Assembly (NCBI GenBank): GCA_036386835.1
Contig: DASVUX010000034.1
Coordinates: 1 to 64,000, forward strand
DNA: 64,000 nt
Source of the DNA: 2-12-FULL-35-15 sp036386835
GTDB lineage: Bacteria > Bacteroidota > Bacteroidia > 2-12-FULL-35-15
Direction of reading: 5' to 3'
Translations under genes and position numbers: made by a program
The notes under the pieces: model-generated
Database searches by the model: none
The model's input: the letters and a program-made list of their open reading frames with translations, nothing else
What the model was told of the DNA's origin: nothing
Shown: one piece after another, positions 26,388 to 35,275 of the stretch
How the letters are laid out: each line of letters begins with the position of its first letter
Position numbering within the stretch: the stretch's first letter is position 1

Positions 26388-26870
26388 TTAATTTATAGTT
26401 ATTAATGCTTTTGAAAGGTTGCTGAACAGGTTCGTTTTTGAGAGGATCGCTTTATTGTGGTCCGCATCAAATGCCTGGATCTCGTGGAGACAAAGACGGT
26501 AAACGGAGGTCTCTGCATTTGCGGCTTCATTATCAATGTATGAATACACAAGCGTTTTTCCTGCAGGAGAAACTGCGCCTTTTTTCAGGTCGACAGGTGT
26601 GAAGTCTTGCCCGTTAACGGAACGCTCCAGGATAAAGAAATAGTTTGCGTTAGGGCATGTGACAGTCCAGTTAATGTAAGTCTTACCTTGCAGGCTTCTG
26701 CCTTTAAAACTGATCAGTGAAAACTCCTGTGCATCCGTTTCTTTATTCATCGTTCTCCTTATAGATTCTGCAAGGTTTGGACGGATCCCGATGGCAAGCA
26801 CCGAACCGGTGGTTAATGCAAGGAAAATCAGAATGGCGATTTTGTCGAGTATTTTTATTTTACGTTTCAT
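26388..26870 (-). CDS. Small exported protein with a fibronectin-III-like domain
   Basis: The 160-residue protein has a hydrophobic segment at about 10-28, either a signal peptide or an anchor. Residues 50-140 follow a pattern common in Bacteroidota surface proteins: 'INWTVTCPNANYFFILERS', then 'GQDFTPV' and 'YSYIDNEA', then 'SVYRLCLHEI'. These domains often precede T9SS sorting signals, but none follows here. It lies 6 bases after the PKD/T9SS protein, in the same operon. Confidence 0.55.
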   Translation of the reverse strand: MKRKIKILDKIAILIFLALTTGSVLAIGIRPNLAESIRRTMNKETDAQEFSLISFKGRSLQGKTYINWTVTCPNANYFFILERSVNGQDFTPVDLKKGAVSPAGKTLVYSYIDNEAANAETSVYRLCLHEIQAFDADHNKAILSKTNLFSNLSKALITIN

Positions 26871-26876
26871 GATATA

Positions 26877-28130
26877 TTAGTTTAGAGCAATAATTTTTTT
26901 TGTATATAATTTCTGGTTTACAACAGCACGGATAATATAGGTCCCCGCAGAAACCAGGTGGATTCTTTCTGAGAACGCGCTGCCGGTAAACGACCTCTCT
27001 GTGATTAGCCTGCCTGCCGTATTATAAACGAAGAGGGTGCTTTTAGAAGACGCTTTGGATACAACGTTGATATTCAAATCCATCCCTGATACAGATATTT
27101 CAACTGCATTTCCTGTGTTTTCCAGGTCAATTCCGGTACTGATGTCCTGCTCCACGATGATGTCTTTCGATATAAAAGAGGAACAGCCATTGGAATCGGA
27201 AGAAGTAAGGCTCACACTGTAAATGCCCGGTAAATTGAAGCTGTGCCCGGGAGAAAGGCTGTCAGATACAGAGCCGTCCCCGAAATCCCAGGTATAGGCA
27301 GCTGCATTCACGCTTTGATTGTTAAAAACAACAGTTGTGAAGGCAAGTATGGTGTCAGGGCTGCTGAATGCTGCAACCACAGGCAGCGGAGCGGCAATTG
27401 TTACTATTGTGGTATCGGTCAGGGTCGTCATACTGGACGTATATAATGAATAGGTGCCTGCCTGCACGTTCAGGATGGAAGCGGTGTCAGTGGAAGAAGC
27501 TGCCGCTGCTACAATATTCCCGGTTTGGTTTACCAGCTGATAATCCCAGTTTAAATTCCCCGCTTTATGGATATTGATGATCCCGTCCGAAGATCCTGAA
27601 CATGTTGCAGCAACAGTTGATATGTTTAGGGGCGGTTCAATATGAATTATAAAACGCGGGGCCGAATTCAGGGAGTTGGCAGTCATCTGGAATGTTACTG
27701 AGCTTCCCCCTTTAAAATTGTAAAGGAGCCCGGTAGTAAGATCTTCAAGGGTGATTCCCGTTCCCGAAGGAAACCCGGTACCCAGTGCAATCGCCTGGAA
27801 CGTATAAGTGCCGGTAACCTTTATATGTGTGTGCAGCGCAATGTCCTGCTTTTCCGTTAACGCAGGGAGTGCATTGATCGAAAGCTCGGTAGTAGTGTCT
27901 ATCCGGGTATAAATGGCAGGTATTACAGCGCTTGAGTTAAAGAGCTTATAAGCATCCCAGCTTCCGTCAAAGTTCGGGGTAGCGGTAGGCAGGAACCGTA
28001 CCACGGTCTCATCCGTATATGTTCCGTTTAACACTTTGATTTTCAATGCATCTGAAATTGACAAAGCGCAGTTAACGCAAAGCATAAGGCTTGCAAGTAT
28101 GCTTATAATGATTTTGGAAGACTGTTTCAT
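26877..28130 (-). CDS. Secreted PKD-domain protein with type-A T9SS sorting domain
   Basis: The 417-residue product, counted from the ATG at 28128-28130, has a signal peptide ending near residue 24. Residues 50-180 look beta-rich and hold no domain I know. A short SprB-like repeat region follows (about 175-250), then a PKD domain at about 255-335 with 'YTWDFGDGS'. The last 75 residues, with 'LFVYNTAGRLI' and 'GTYIIRAV', ending 'YTKKIIALN', are a type-A T9SS sorting domain. An in-frame TTG at 28157 overlaps the promoter box TATGTTTG and is not the likely start. The protein should be exported across the outer membrane and anchored or released. Confidence 0.75.
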   Translation of the reverse strand: MKQSSKIIISILASLMLCVNCALSISDALKIKVLNGTYTDETVVRFLPTATPNFDGSWDAYKLFNSSAVIPAIYTRIDTTTELSINALPALTEKQDIALHTHIKVTGTYTFQAIALGTGFPSGTGITLEDLTTGLLYNFKGGSSVTFQMTANSLNSAPRFIIHIEPPLNISTVAATCSGSSDGIINIHKAGNLNWDYQLVNQTGNIVAAAASSTDTASILNVQAGTYSLYTSSMTTLTDTTIVTIAAPLPVVAAFSSPDTILAFTTVVFNNQSVNAAAYTWDFGDGSVSDSLSPGHSFNLPGIYSVSLTSSDSNGCSSFISKDIIVEQDISTGIDLENTGNAVEISVSGMDLNINVVSKASSKSTLFVYNTAGRLITERSFTGSAFSERIHLVSAGTYIIRAVVNQKLYTKKIIALN

Positions 28131-28154
28131 AAAATGGGGTTTAAAATTCTGGTA

Positions 28155-28162
28155 CAAACATA
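28155..28162 (-). promoter_or_regulatory. -7 element of the 28130-to-25793 operon
   Basis: The reverse complement reads TATGTTTG (TAnnTTTG), 24 bases before the ATG at 28130. The -33 region is weak. Confidence 0.55.
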
Positions 28163-28420
28163 TCCCGCTTTGAAGGGGAACACCAGCCCAATTGCGTTCG
28201 CCCGTAACAGATGTAAGATTTATAGGTTTTTTGCAGGATAGCTCCCGCTGGCATAAAGTTTTATCAGGAGAGAGTAAGCGGGATGAAAGAGGCTTAATTA
28301 TCTGTTAAGAGCTTACTTACCAAAACAAAGCGGATAACGATCAAAATCTCCCTTTCACCGAAAAATGCAAATGAACTGCAGTATCCGCTGATAATTTAGA
28401 CACAAATTAAATTTACTGAT
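28163..28420. other. Divergent intergenic region
   Basis: I see no gene, strong hairpin or clear promoter for the downstream receiver gene in this stretch. It separates the minus-strand secreted-protein operon from the plus-strand receiver pair. Confidence 0.4.
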
Positions 28421-28870
28421 ATGAAAACTTTTATTAAATCAATATTGCTGGTAGATGATGATCTGGATGATCAGAAATTTTTTGCAGAGGCACTGAAGAT
28501 CGTTGATAATTCACTTGTGCTTTATACAGCAAAGGATGGGGTGGATGCAATTGAGCAGCTGATGGTGAAGACACCGGATGTAATATTGCTGGATCTTAAT
28601 ATGCCGCGGATGAATGGAGTGGAATTTCTCCAGGAGCTGAAAGCATCAAACAGGTTCAGGGAGATCCCGGTAATCATTTACTCGTCATTCTTAAGTACCT
28701 GTGATAAGGTAGAGGTAATGGGATTAGGTGCGAGAGAATTTGTGCGCAAGCCGATTGCATTTGGCGAAACAGTAAATACGATCAAAAAGATCCTTAGTAC
28801 CGAAATGCCGGCCCGGATGGCAACGCCATTCTGTAAACAGCCTGACACAGTATTGAACCTGAAATATTAG
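28421..28870 (+). CDS. Stand-alone response regulator receiver, Rcp1-like
   Basis: The 149-residue receiver begins with 'ILLVDDDLDDQKFF', a run of acidic residues seen in Rcp1-type receivers that pair with phytochrome-like or hybrid kinases. The phospho-acceptor is D58 in 'ILLDLNMPRMNG', with 'VIIYSS' and the lysine in 'EFVRKPI'. No output domain is present. A small protein follows 6 bases after the stop, so the two form an operon. It is the third stand-alone receiver within 4.3 kb. Confidence 0.88.
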   Translation: MKTFIKSILLVDDDLDDQKFFAEALKIVDNSLVLYTAKDGVDAIEQLMVKTPDVILLDLNMPRMNGVEFLQELKASNRFREIPVIIYSSFLSTCDKVEVMGLGAREFVRKPIAFGETVNTIKKILSTEMPARMATPFCKQPDTVLNLKY

Positions 28871-28876
28871 GAGGAC

Positions 28877-29131
28877 ATGAAGATGAACAATCCATATTAT
28901 AATACGCTTCCGATCGAGGAAAAGGCATATCTCCTTTGCAGCAGGGGAGAGCTGATCGCAGCAGTAGCAACCAACAATTATGACATATCATTATATGCGC
29001 TTGACGGGGAATATGTGGAATTATATTATTCCATCGCATATAATAAAATAGAAGAGATAAAAGTGCTGGAAGATCACCAGCGCCTCGATATCTATACGCG
29101 GAATATGGATATCAGCACATTGCTTGATTAA
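28877..29131 (+). CDS. Small protein co-transcribed with a receiver
   Basis: The 84-residue soluble protein is rich in Tyr, Asp, Glu and Leu. It has a Shine-Dalgarno AGGAGG (28869-28874) overlapping the stop of the receiver gene, which implies coupled translation. It shows alternating beta-like strands ('DISLYALDGEYVELYYSI'). I do not recognise it. The position suggests a partner or target of the receiver. Confidence 0.65.
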   Translation: MKMNNPYYNTLPIEEKAYLLCSRGELIAAVATNNYDISLYALDGEYVELYYSIAYNKIEEIKVLEDHQRLDIYTRNMDISTLLD

Positions 29132-29147
29132 TATACCACATACTAAA

Positions 29148-29182
29148 TAAAAAAACCTCATGATTCATGAGGTTTTTTTATT
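29148..29182. terminator. Bidirectional terminator between the small protein gene and tRNA-Gln
   Basis: AATAAAAAAACCTCATGA is a perfect inverted repeat with the following TCATGAGGTTTTTTTATT. A GC-containing core flanked by A and T runs works as a terminator in both directions. Confidence 0.8.
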
Positions 29183-29205
29183 TACCACCTTTAACAATTC
29201 CACAT

Positions 29206-29240
29206 AACAAAAAAGCCTCCACTCGCGTGAAGGCTTTTTG
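29206..29240 (-). terminator. Terminator of tRNA-Gln
   Basis: A near-perfect inverted repeat with core GCCTCCAC/GTGAAGGC is flanked by A6 and T5 runs, directly behind the tRNA-Gln gene on the minus strand. Confidence 0.7.
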
Positions 29241-29313
29241 TTGTCCGACTAGGGCTCGAACCTAGACTCTACTGAACCAAAATCAGTTGTGTTGCCAGTT
29301 ACACCATCGGACA
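29241..29313 (-). tRNA. tRNA-Gln (anticodon TTG)
   Basis: The reverse complement folds as a 73-nt cloverleaf with acceptor stem TGTCCGA/TCGGACA. The weak U1-A72 pair is usual for glutamine tRNAs. The anticodon loop TTTTGGT gives anticodon TTG. The T loop is TTCGAGC. The discriminator base is A; CCA is not encoded. Confidence 0.95.
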
Positions 29314-29457
29314 GTTTTGATATTGGGTTGCAAAAATAGGAAATTATCCTGACTCACAAAATTTTTTGTGAAATCTTGCACTTTTTTAACGCTTTTGAGT
29401 TCAATTAATTTTCTAACTTCGCAAACGTCTTATAAACCAATAATATAACAATTTTAT

Positions 29458-32400
29458 ATGAATAGTACTGCGAATTACCAACGTCTGAACAACATTGTGG
29501 GCTGGGTCGTTTTTCTCATCGCATCATTCACTTATCTGAGCACAATGGAGCCGACCGCTTCATTCTGGGATTGCGGGGAATACATCGCCTGCGCATTTAA
29601 GCTGGAAGTCGGACATCCTCCCGGAGCCCCCGTATTCCTGTTGTTAGGACGCTTTTTCAGCCTTTTCGCTTTTGGTGATACCAGCAAGGTAGGGATGATG
29701 GTTAACGCTTTGTCAGCCATTTGCAGCGCTTTCACTATCCTGTTCCTTTTCTGGACAATTACCGCTATGGCGCGGAAAATCACTGATAAGACGGGTGATC
29801 TTACCAAAGGAAAGATGATCGCGGTTTTTGGCGCCGGTGCCGTTGGCGCTTTAGCTTATACATTCAGTGACTCCTTCTGGTTCTCCGCTGTTGAAGGCGA
29901 GGTATATGCAATGTCAAGCTTCTTTACAGCCATCTCCTTCTGGGCGATCCTTCGCTGGGAACGTGAATCGGACGATCCTAACTCAAACCGCTGGATCATC
30001 CTGATCGCATACCTGATCGGACTTGCAGTTGGTGTCCACCTCCTTAACTTACTTGTGATCCCTGCAGTAGTTTATATTTATTACTTCAAAAAGTACCCGA
30101 ATGTCACCCGGAAAGGTTTTATTACTGCCGGTATCATTTCACTGGTTATCCTTGGCGGCATCCAGGGTGGGGTGATCCCGATGATTGTAAAGCTCGCGGC
30201 ATGGTTCGAAATCACTGCTGTAAACGGACTGGGACTTCCTTTTAACAGCGGAACGGTTATTTACGGTATAGTGCTGATTGGCGGGATTGTATGGGGATTA
30301 CACTATACAACCAAAAAGGTGAAGCCTATCCTTAATACCATTATCCTTTGCTTTACCGTTATCCTGATCGGCTACTCTTCTTTCCTTGTGCTCGTAATCC
30401 GCTCACAGGCCAACCCTCCCATGGATGAGAATAACCCGGAAAATGCGGTAAACCTGTTATCTTATCTTAACCGTGAACAGTACGGTACATGGCCTCTTTT
30501 ATACGGACAGTATTTCTGTGCACCTACAGATCCTCAGAAGCCTTACCTTGACGGGAACCCGTTGTATGCACGCGATGATAAATCGGGAAAATATGTAGTG
30601 CTTGACGACCGCAAAGGGACTATCGCTAATTATGATAAGGACTTCTGTACAATATTCCCACGTATGTGGAGTTCCCAGTCGAACCATGTTGCCGGGTACA
30701 AGAGCTGGACAGATCCTTCAAAATATAAGAAGGTAAGCGCAATAGATCCTCAGACCGGGGAACAGACAACAATAGCAAAGCCTACATTCGGGCAAAACCT
30801 TGGCTTCTTCTTTAAATACCAGATCGGGCAGATGTATTCCCGTTATTTCCTCTGGAACTTCGTTGGCCGTCAGAATGATTTCCAGGGCCATGGTAATTCA
30901 ATCGAAGGAAACTGGATCACAGGGATCACAGCTTTTGACGAGTGGAGGCTTGGCCCTCAGAAAGGCTTGCCGGATGGTCTTGACGGCAACAAAGCTAAAA
31001 ATGCATTGTACGGGTTGCCTTTCATACTTGGGATTTTAGGGATCTGGTTCCAGTTCAAACGCGATAACAAAAATGCCACGGTTGTTGGTTTCCTTTTCCT
31101 GCTTACAGGTGTAGCCATCGTGATTTACCTGAATCAGAAACCATTTGAGCCGCGTGAACGGGATTACGCTTATACAGGTTCGTTCTATGCATTCTCTATC
31201 TGGATCGGGCTTGGAGTACTCGCGATCTTCGATTACCTGCAGCGCAAAGCAAACCAGGTAACCAGCGCAGCAATAGCCACAACTGTCTGCATGCTTGCAG
31301 TTCCGGCTTTAATGGCAAAGGAGGAATGGAATGATCACGACCGTTCCAACAGGTACATTGCAAGGGATTTTGCAAGAAATTACCTCGAATCCTGCGCACC
31401 GAATGCCATCCTTTTCACAAATGGCGATAATGATACATTCCCGCTGTGGTATGCACAGGAAGTGGAAGGGATCCGGACCGATGTCCGTGTAGTTTGCCTG
31501 GAACTTCTTAATACAGACTGGTGCATCGATCAGCTGGTGCATAAAGCATACGAGTCTGATCCGCTGCCTATCACATTTACAAAGGATCAGTACCACCAGG
31601 GTGTAAGGGAAGCTGTATTGTTCCACGACAGGAAGATCCAGGGCTTTATTCCTGTTAAGGATCTTATCGAATTCTCAAAAAGCGAGAAACGCGAAGACAA
31701 GCTGGAAGTATCTTCGGGGACATTCTATAATTATTTCCCGACAAAAAATGTAAGTGTTGCAGTTGACAGTGCCACTGTTGTTAATAATGGTACCGTTCCA
31801 AAAGAGCTTGCAGGCAGGATTGTAAAGAACCTTGAATGGTCCCTTACAGGAAGCTATATCCAGAAGAATGACCTGATGATCCTCGACATGCTTGCACACA
31901 ATGACTGGAAGCGTCCGATCTATTTTGCAGCTACTGCACCGGCAAGCTCGTACCTGAACCTTGCACCTTATCTTCAGCTGGAAGGCCTTGCTTACCGTCT
32001 TGTTCCTGTGAAGCAGAACGATCAGGAGAAGCAGCAGGAAACCCGGATTGCTACAGAGATCATGTATAAGAACGTGATGGACGAGAAGAAATTCCAGTGG
32101 GGCGGTATGGATAAGCCGAACGTTTATCTTGATGCCGTGTTCCTGCAATCGTGTGCAATGAATATCCGCCAGCGCATGGGCGGACTGGCTACAGCTCTTG
32201 TGAATGAAGGCAAAAAAGCCAAAGCGGTTGAAGTCCTTGATAAATGTGTTGCCGTGACCCCCGAGTTCAATGTGCCATATGACGGAACAATGGTATCCGT
32301 GATCCTGGCGTACTTCCAGGCTGATGCATTCGACAAGGGCGGGGAAATTGCACGTAAAGTCTTCGATAATGCTGCAAACAATATCAACTATTATTATTCT

Positions 32401-32583
32401 TTCAGAGGGAAGGACCGTGCTGCTTTCGGCAGTGATGTAGAGCGCTCCCAGGAAACGATTGAAAGACTGGAGTACTTTGCTGACATGTTCAAGCAAACTG
32501 CTCTTTCCAAGGAATTCAAAACCCGCTACGATGAACTGATCTCCAGGTATCAAATGGAGAGGGTCTTTTCAAGCGGCAGATAA
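29458..32583 (+). CDS. DUF2723 membrane protein, GT-C protein O-mannosyltransferase-like
   Basis: The 1041-residue protein has about a dozen membrane helices in its first 620 residues. The DUF2723 signature follows the first helix: 'SFWDCGEYI' at 35-43, then 'KLEVGHPPGAPVF'. D38 and E41 are candidate catalytic acids as in GT-C enzymes. After the membrane part comes a soluble region starting 'NAILFTNGDNDTFPLWY', near 650, and a helical C-terminus with TPR-like spacing. DUF2723 proteins are widespread in Bacteroidota and are linked to O-mannosylation of exported proteins, which could include the T9SS cargo in this window. The substrate is inference. It has a weak promoter and a strong terminator, and appears monocistronic. 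Confidence 0.85.
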   Translation: MNSTANYQRLNNIVGWVVFLIASFTYLSTMEPTASFWDCGEYIACAFKLEVGHPPGAPVFLLLGRFFSLFAFGDTSKVGMMVNALSAICSAFTILFLFWTITAMARKITDKTGDLTKGKMIAVFGAGAVGALAYTFSDSFWFSAVEGEVYAMSSFFTAISFWAILRWERESDDPNSNRWIILIAYLIGLAVGVHLLNLLVIPAVVYIYYFKKYPNVTRKGFITAGIISLVILGGIQGGVIPMIVKLAAWFEITAVNGLGLPFNSGTVIYGIVLIGGIVWGLHYTTKKVKPILNTIILCFTVILIGYSSFLVLVIRSQANPPMDENNPENAVNLLSYLNREQYGTWPLLYGQYFCAPTDPQKPYLDGNPLYARDDKSGKYVVLDDRKGTIANYDKDFCTIFPRMWSSQSNHVAGYKSWTDPSKYKKVSAIDPQTGEQTTIAKPTFGQNLGFFFKYQIGQMYSRYFLWNFVGRQNDFQGHGNSIEGNWITGITAFDEWRLGPQKGLPDGLDGNKAKNALYGLPFILGILGIWFQFKRDNKNATVVGFLFLLTGVAIVIYLNQKPFEPRERDYAYTGSFYAFSIWIGLGVLAIFDYLQRKANQVTSAAIATTVCMLAVPALMAKEEWNDHDRSNRYIARDFARNYLESCAPNAILFTNGDNDTFPLWYAQEVEGIRTDVRVVCLELLNTDWCIDQLVHKAYESDPLPITFTKDQYHQGVREAVLFHDRKIQGFIPVKDLIEFSKSEKREDKLEVSSGTFYNYFPTKNVSVAVDSATVVNNGTVPKELAGRIVKNLEWSLTGSYIQKNDLMILDMLAHNDWKRPIYFAATAPASSYLNLAPYLQLEGLAYRLVPVKQNDQEKQQETRIATEIMYKNVMDEKKFQWGGMDKPNVYLDAVFLQSCAMNIRQRMGGLATALVNEGKKAKAVEVLDKCVAVTPEFNVPYDGTMVSVILAYFQADAFDKGGEIARKVFDNAANNINYYYSFRGKDRAAFGSDVERSQETIERLEYFADMFKQTALSKEFKTRYDELISRYQMERVFSSGR

Positions 32584-32591
32584 TATAATGC

Positions 32592-32624
32592 TTCGCCTCC
32601 GCAAATGCGGAGGCGAATTTTTTT
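32592..32624 (+). terminator. Intrinsic terminator of the DUF2723 gene
   Basis: A perfect 11-bp GC-rich stem (32592-32602 with 32607-32617) with loop AAAT is followed by TTTTTTT. It begins 9 bases after the stop codon. Confidence 0.9.
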
Positions 32625-32642
32625 CAGAACGTGCTATAAAGA

Positions 32643-33275
32643 ATGTATCTCGTACGCTCCTCTTACTTTGTAAAAAGCCTTTATTCGAAGGCATTCTGGC
32701 GTGGTGATGCATCCACGAAGAGACTCTATCTTACATTTGATGACGGACCGGTAGAAGGTGTTACAGATCATGTGCTCGATCTGCTGAAAGAGAAAAATGT
32801 GAAGGCTACTTTTTTTTGTGTCGGGGATAACGTGAACAAGAACCGGGGATTGTTTAAGAGGATCCTCGATGAAGGCCATGGTGTAGGGAATCATACATTC
32901 AACCACGTCAACGGCTGGAACGCACATACTTCGGAATATCTTACGAATGTTGAGGACTGCAGGCGGACGCTTGAGTTACACAATAGCCCGACAAACCTTT
33001 TTCGTCCTCCCTACGGGAAATTAAAGCGGTCCCAGTATTCGATATTAAGCTCGCAGTACCGCATCATTATGTGGGATGTTCTGAGCGGTGATTTTGATCT
33101 CAATACCTCTCCCGTGAAATGCCTGAAAAATGTCAACGATATGTCGAGGAACGGCTCGGTGATCGTGTTCCACGACAGCAGAAAAGCCCAGAAGAACATG
33201 GAATATGCCTTGCCGCGATTTATTGATCATGCATTTAAGAATGGTTTTGAGTTTGATGTGATAAAGAATGTATGA
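32643..33275 (+). CDS. Polysaccharide deacetylase (NodB family)
   Basis: The 210-residue protein carries the full set of NodB motifs of carbohydrate esterase family 4: TFDDGP at 31-36, H84 and H88 in 'GNHTFNH', RPPYG at 121-125, 'MWDVLSGDFD' near 145 and H177 in 'VIVFHDS'. The two histidines and the second Asp of TFDDGP bind the metal. It lacks a cleavable signal peptide; the N-terminus is short and basic. Such enzymes remove N- or O-acetyl groups from peptidoglycan or other glycans. Which glycan is not evident. It lies alone after a terminator. Confidence 0.9.
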   Translation: MYLVRSSYFVKSLYSKAFWRGDASTKRLYLTFDDGPVEGVTDHVLDLLKEKNVKATFFCVGDNVNKNRGLFKRILDEGHGVGNHTFNHVNGWNAHTSEYLTNVEDCRRTLELHNSPTNLFRPPYGKLKRSQYSILSSQYRIIMWDVLSGDFDLNTSPVKCLKNVNDMSRNGSVIVFHDSRKAQKNMEYALPRFIDHAFKNGFEFDVIKNV

Positions 33276-33352
33276 TGTATTATAGAAGGGTATGAAGTCT
33301 CAGGCTGCGCGATTCTCGACTCCGCTCGAATTAACCGCGCTAGTCATTTCCA

Positions 33353-34114
33353 TCAGCCTTTATACACGCCTTCAATGTACTCAATCGCCTCTTCCTGCGT
33401 CTTTATTGCGAAGTCCTTGTAACGGTCATGCACGTCAATGATCTCTTCGAGAGCATCCCGGACAAGCTCCTTGTTTTCCCATTTATTCAGGTCAGCGATC
33501 ACTGTTTCAAGACAGCCCTTCTTGTATGCGATCTGCCCGATCACATGGACAAGCGTATTCCTTACCCGCGGGGCTTTATCAAATTGTAGTTCTTTCAGCA
33601 TCGGCAGGATATCCTGCGGGTGCGTTCTTCCACGGAGCTCGATCCCATGGCAGATCTCGCGCCTGATCTCTTTGTCCGGGTGATGAAGGAACCTGCGCGC
33701 GAATGAAAGGGTGGGGCCCGGGTTTTTCTCCCCCATTTTTTTGATGGAGCCGATAACTGCATTTCTTACGATATGGTGTTCATCAAAAAGTCCGTGTTCC
33801 ATTAATGAAGCAATAGCCTCAAAATGAACCATGCCTATTTCACCGGCGGCATTGATGCATGCCTGGCGGACTTTCTCATTGGAATAGCCGGAAAGGCTGG
33901 TAAGTACTTCCAGGATCTGTCCCTGTAAATGTGCATTGGCCTTGTAGATCCTTCCGATTGCCAGGTACGCTGTTTTCCGGATGTAAGTGTCTTCATCGGA
34001 AAAATATTGGATGAGATGGGTGTTGTTCCCAGTGGAGATTCCCGAGAGGATCACTTTGTTCATTTCAGCGACAAGCTCAATGCGCTTTTCTTTATCAAGG
34101 TCATAAAATGCCAT
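33353..34114 (-). CDS. HEAT-repeat protein
   Basis: The 253-residue soluble protein is built of helical pairs with the HEAT pattern, for example 'RKTAYLAIGRI', 'RQACINAAGEIGM', 'RNAVIGSIKKMGE' and 'VRNTLVHVIGQIA', spaced 35-45 residues. HEAT arrays bind proteins or, in the DNA-alkylation-repair branch, DNA. Catalytic residues are not evident. Its ATG overlaps the TGA of the gene upstream by one base, so the two are translated together. Which partner it binds is unknown. Confidence 0.75.
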   Translation of the reverse strand: MAFYDLDKEKRIELVAEMNKVILSGISTGNNTHLIQYFSDEDTYIRKTAYLAIGRIYKANAHLQGQILEVLTSLSGYSNEKVRQACINAAGEIGMVHFEAIASLMEHGLFDEHHIVRNAVIGSIKKMGEKNPGPTLSFARRFLHHPDKEIRREICHGIELRGRTHPQDILPMLKELQFDKAPRVRNTLVHVIGQIAYKKGCLETVIADLNKWENKELVRDALEEIIDVHDRYKDFAIKTQEEAIEYIEGVYKG

Positions 34115-34629
34115 CAGTTTCTTCTTAAGGGAATATAAGTTTTATCATTCTCAATAACAATATGTCCCTGTTCTGAGAGGCCTTTGATGATCTCGAAGAA
34201 GAGTTCCTTTACAAGTACATTGTCATTCTTCCAGAAATGATTCACTGCCGCTTTTACAGAATCTTCAATGCGCTCTATTTTATGAAATCCCATTCGCCCG
34301 ATGTAAAATATCAGGATGTCGGATTTTAACTGGAGGCGCTCATTGGTAAAAACAGAAGTGTTTTCGTTTTGGCCTTCGTTAGTGTTAGGAATCCGTTTAA
34401 CCGCCCAGCCGGAATTGTCATCAAGGGCACCGCAGCTGAATTTCATGTTGTGCTTTTTTTCTATGTAACGGATCAGGGTACCTGGTGCGGCTTTTCTGTT
34501 CCAGTCTTTCTTCTCGATGAGCATCGCTTCTCCTGCCTTCAGGTTGATAAGTGAATTAAAAACAGGGGAGCTCCTGCCTTTCCCTTTGATCGGTAACTGC
34601 TCATATTCTTCCGTGCTGAGTTTCTTCAT
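34114..34629 (-). CDS. Protein of unknown function coupled to the HEAT-repeat gene
   Basis: The 171-residue soluble, basic protein has no motif I recognise. Residues 30-75 ('LKAGEAMLIEKKDWN', 'LIRYIEKKHNMKFSCG') suggest a mixed alpha/beta fold, and the C-terminal 60 residues are helical. It forms a two-gene operon with the HEAT protein through a TGATG overlap. Its promoter box TAGTTTTG (34656-34663) has a poor -33 region, and three phased repeats lie 70-100 bases further upstream, so expression may need an activator. Confidence 0.6.
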   Translation of the reverse strand: MKKLSTEEYEQLPIKGKGRSSPVFNSLINLKAGEAMLIEKKDWNRKAAPGTLIRYIEKKHNMKFSCGALDDNSGWAVKRIPNTNEGQNENTSVFTNERLQLKSDILIFYIGRMGFHKIERIEDSVKAAVNHFWKNDNVLVKELFFEIIKGLSEQGHIVIENDKTYIPLRRN

Positions 34630-34655
34630 GAGTGAATTTCTTGTTAAAAACTATT

Positions 34656-34663
34656 CAAAACTA
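34656..34663 (-). promoter_or_regulatory. -7 element of the 34629-to-33353 operon
   Basis: The reverse complement reads TAGTTTTG, matching TAnnTTTG, 26 bases before the ATG. No TTTG is present at -33. Confidence 0.5.
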
Positions 34664-34733
34664 TGGAAAAATATAAAAATTAACCTATAAAAGCTATTTA
34701 AATGAGATATAAAGTATTCATATAACTTAAATA

Positions 34734-34764
34734 TATTGTTTAAGTATTGTTTAGATATTGTTTA
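34734..34764. repeat. Three phased TATTGTTTA direct repeats
   Basis: TATTGTTTA occurs at 34734-34742, 34745-34753 and 34756-34764, exactly 11 bases apart. They lie in an AT-rich gap, 70-100 bases upstream of the -7 box for the HEAT operon and downstream of the GNAT gene. One-turn spacing suggests a protein-binding array. Confidence 0.5.
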
Positions 34765-34813
34765 AGGGGGCTAAAATGTTGATAGCCATAATTTAGGAGA
34801 ATATTATGGAAAT

Positions 34814-35230
34814 TCAGGCTTTTCTCAGCATTACAACATATTCTTCAGGTACAGCAAGCGCTTTTGTACAGTAGTGTAATTTTCCGGAAATGGAAGCCGG
34901 ATAATCCGGTGTTATCCGGAAATTGAAAGGAGTAAAAAATGCGGGGATGATGCAGACAAGGTAAATATCGTCAGCAGTCCGTTGGAGGAGGTCCCTGACA
35001 ATGGCTTTCCCGATCCCTTTTCTGCGTAAGGATGTTATAACACCAAGAGAGCATAACTCTGTGCATTCAGGATGTTGCCTTAACCGCCCGAATCCTACAA
35101 GTTCTTTGTTCCTGAAGGCCGCGCTGAATTGGCCGCGCATTAATTCACGGTCATCCAGCGCATATTCTGCAATATGGCTTTTTATAAGCGCGAACTCTGC
35201 ATCAGAAGGTTCCCTGAGGATGATGTCCAT
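34814..35230 (-). CDS. GNAT-family N-acetyltransferase
   Basis: The 138-residue protein shows GNAT motif A in 'SLGVITSLRRKGIGKAIV' (61-78), with R70-K71-G72-I73-G74-K75-A76 binding the acetyl-CoA pyrophosphate. The preceding strand 'ELVGFGRLR' is typical. The C-terminal 50 residues are less regular than in most family members. The substrate is unknown. It appears monocistronic, between the SlyD-like gene and the phased repeats. Confidence 0.8.
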   Translation of the reverse strand: MDIILREPSDAEFALIKSHIAEYALDDRELMRGQFSAAFRNKELVGFGRLRQHPECTELCSLGVITSLRRKGIGKAIVRDLLQRTADDIYLVCIIPAFFTPFNFRITPDYPASISGKLHYCTKALAVPEEYVVMLRKA

Positions 35231-35275
35231 GATTAAAAAGAAACAGCCGGCATAACCGGCTGTTCAATATTTGAA

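Noticed and set aside
31675..32553. 292-codon open frame on the minus strand inside the DUF2723 gene
   Set aside because: Long but antisense to a clear family match, with no promoter, no recognisable motif and composition set by the opposite codons.
33276..33352. CTCGACTCCGCTCGA palindromic word in a short spacer
   Set aside because: Too short to call a repeat element from a single copy; it would need genome-wide counting.
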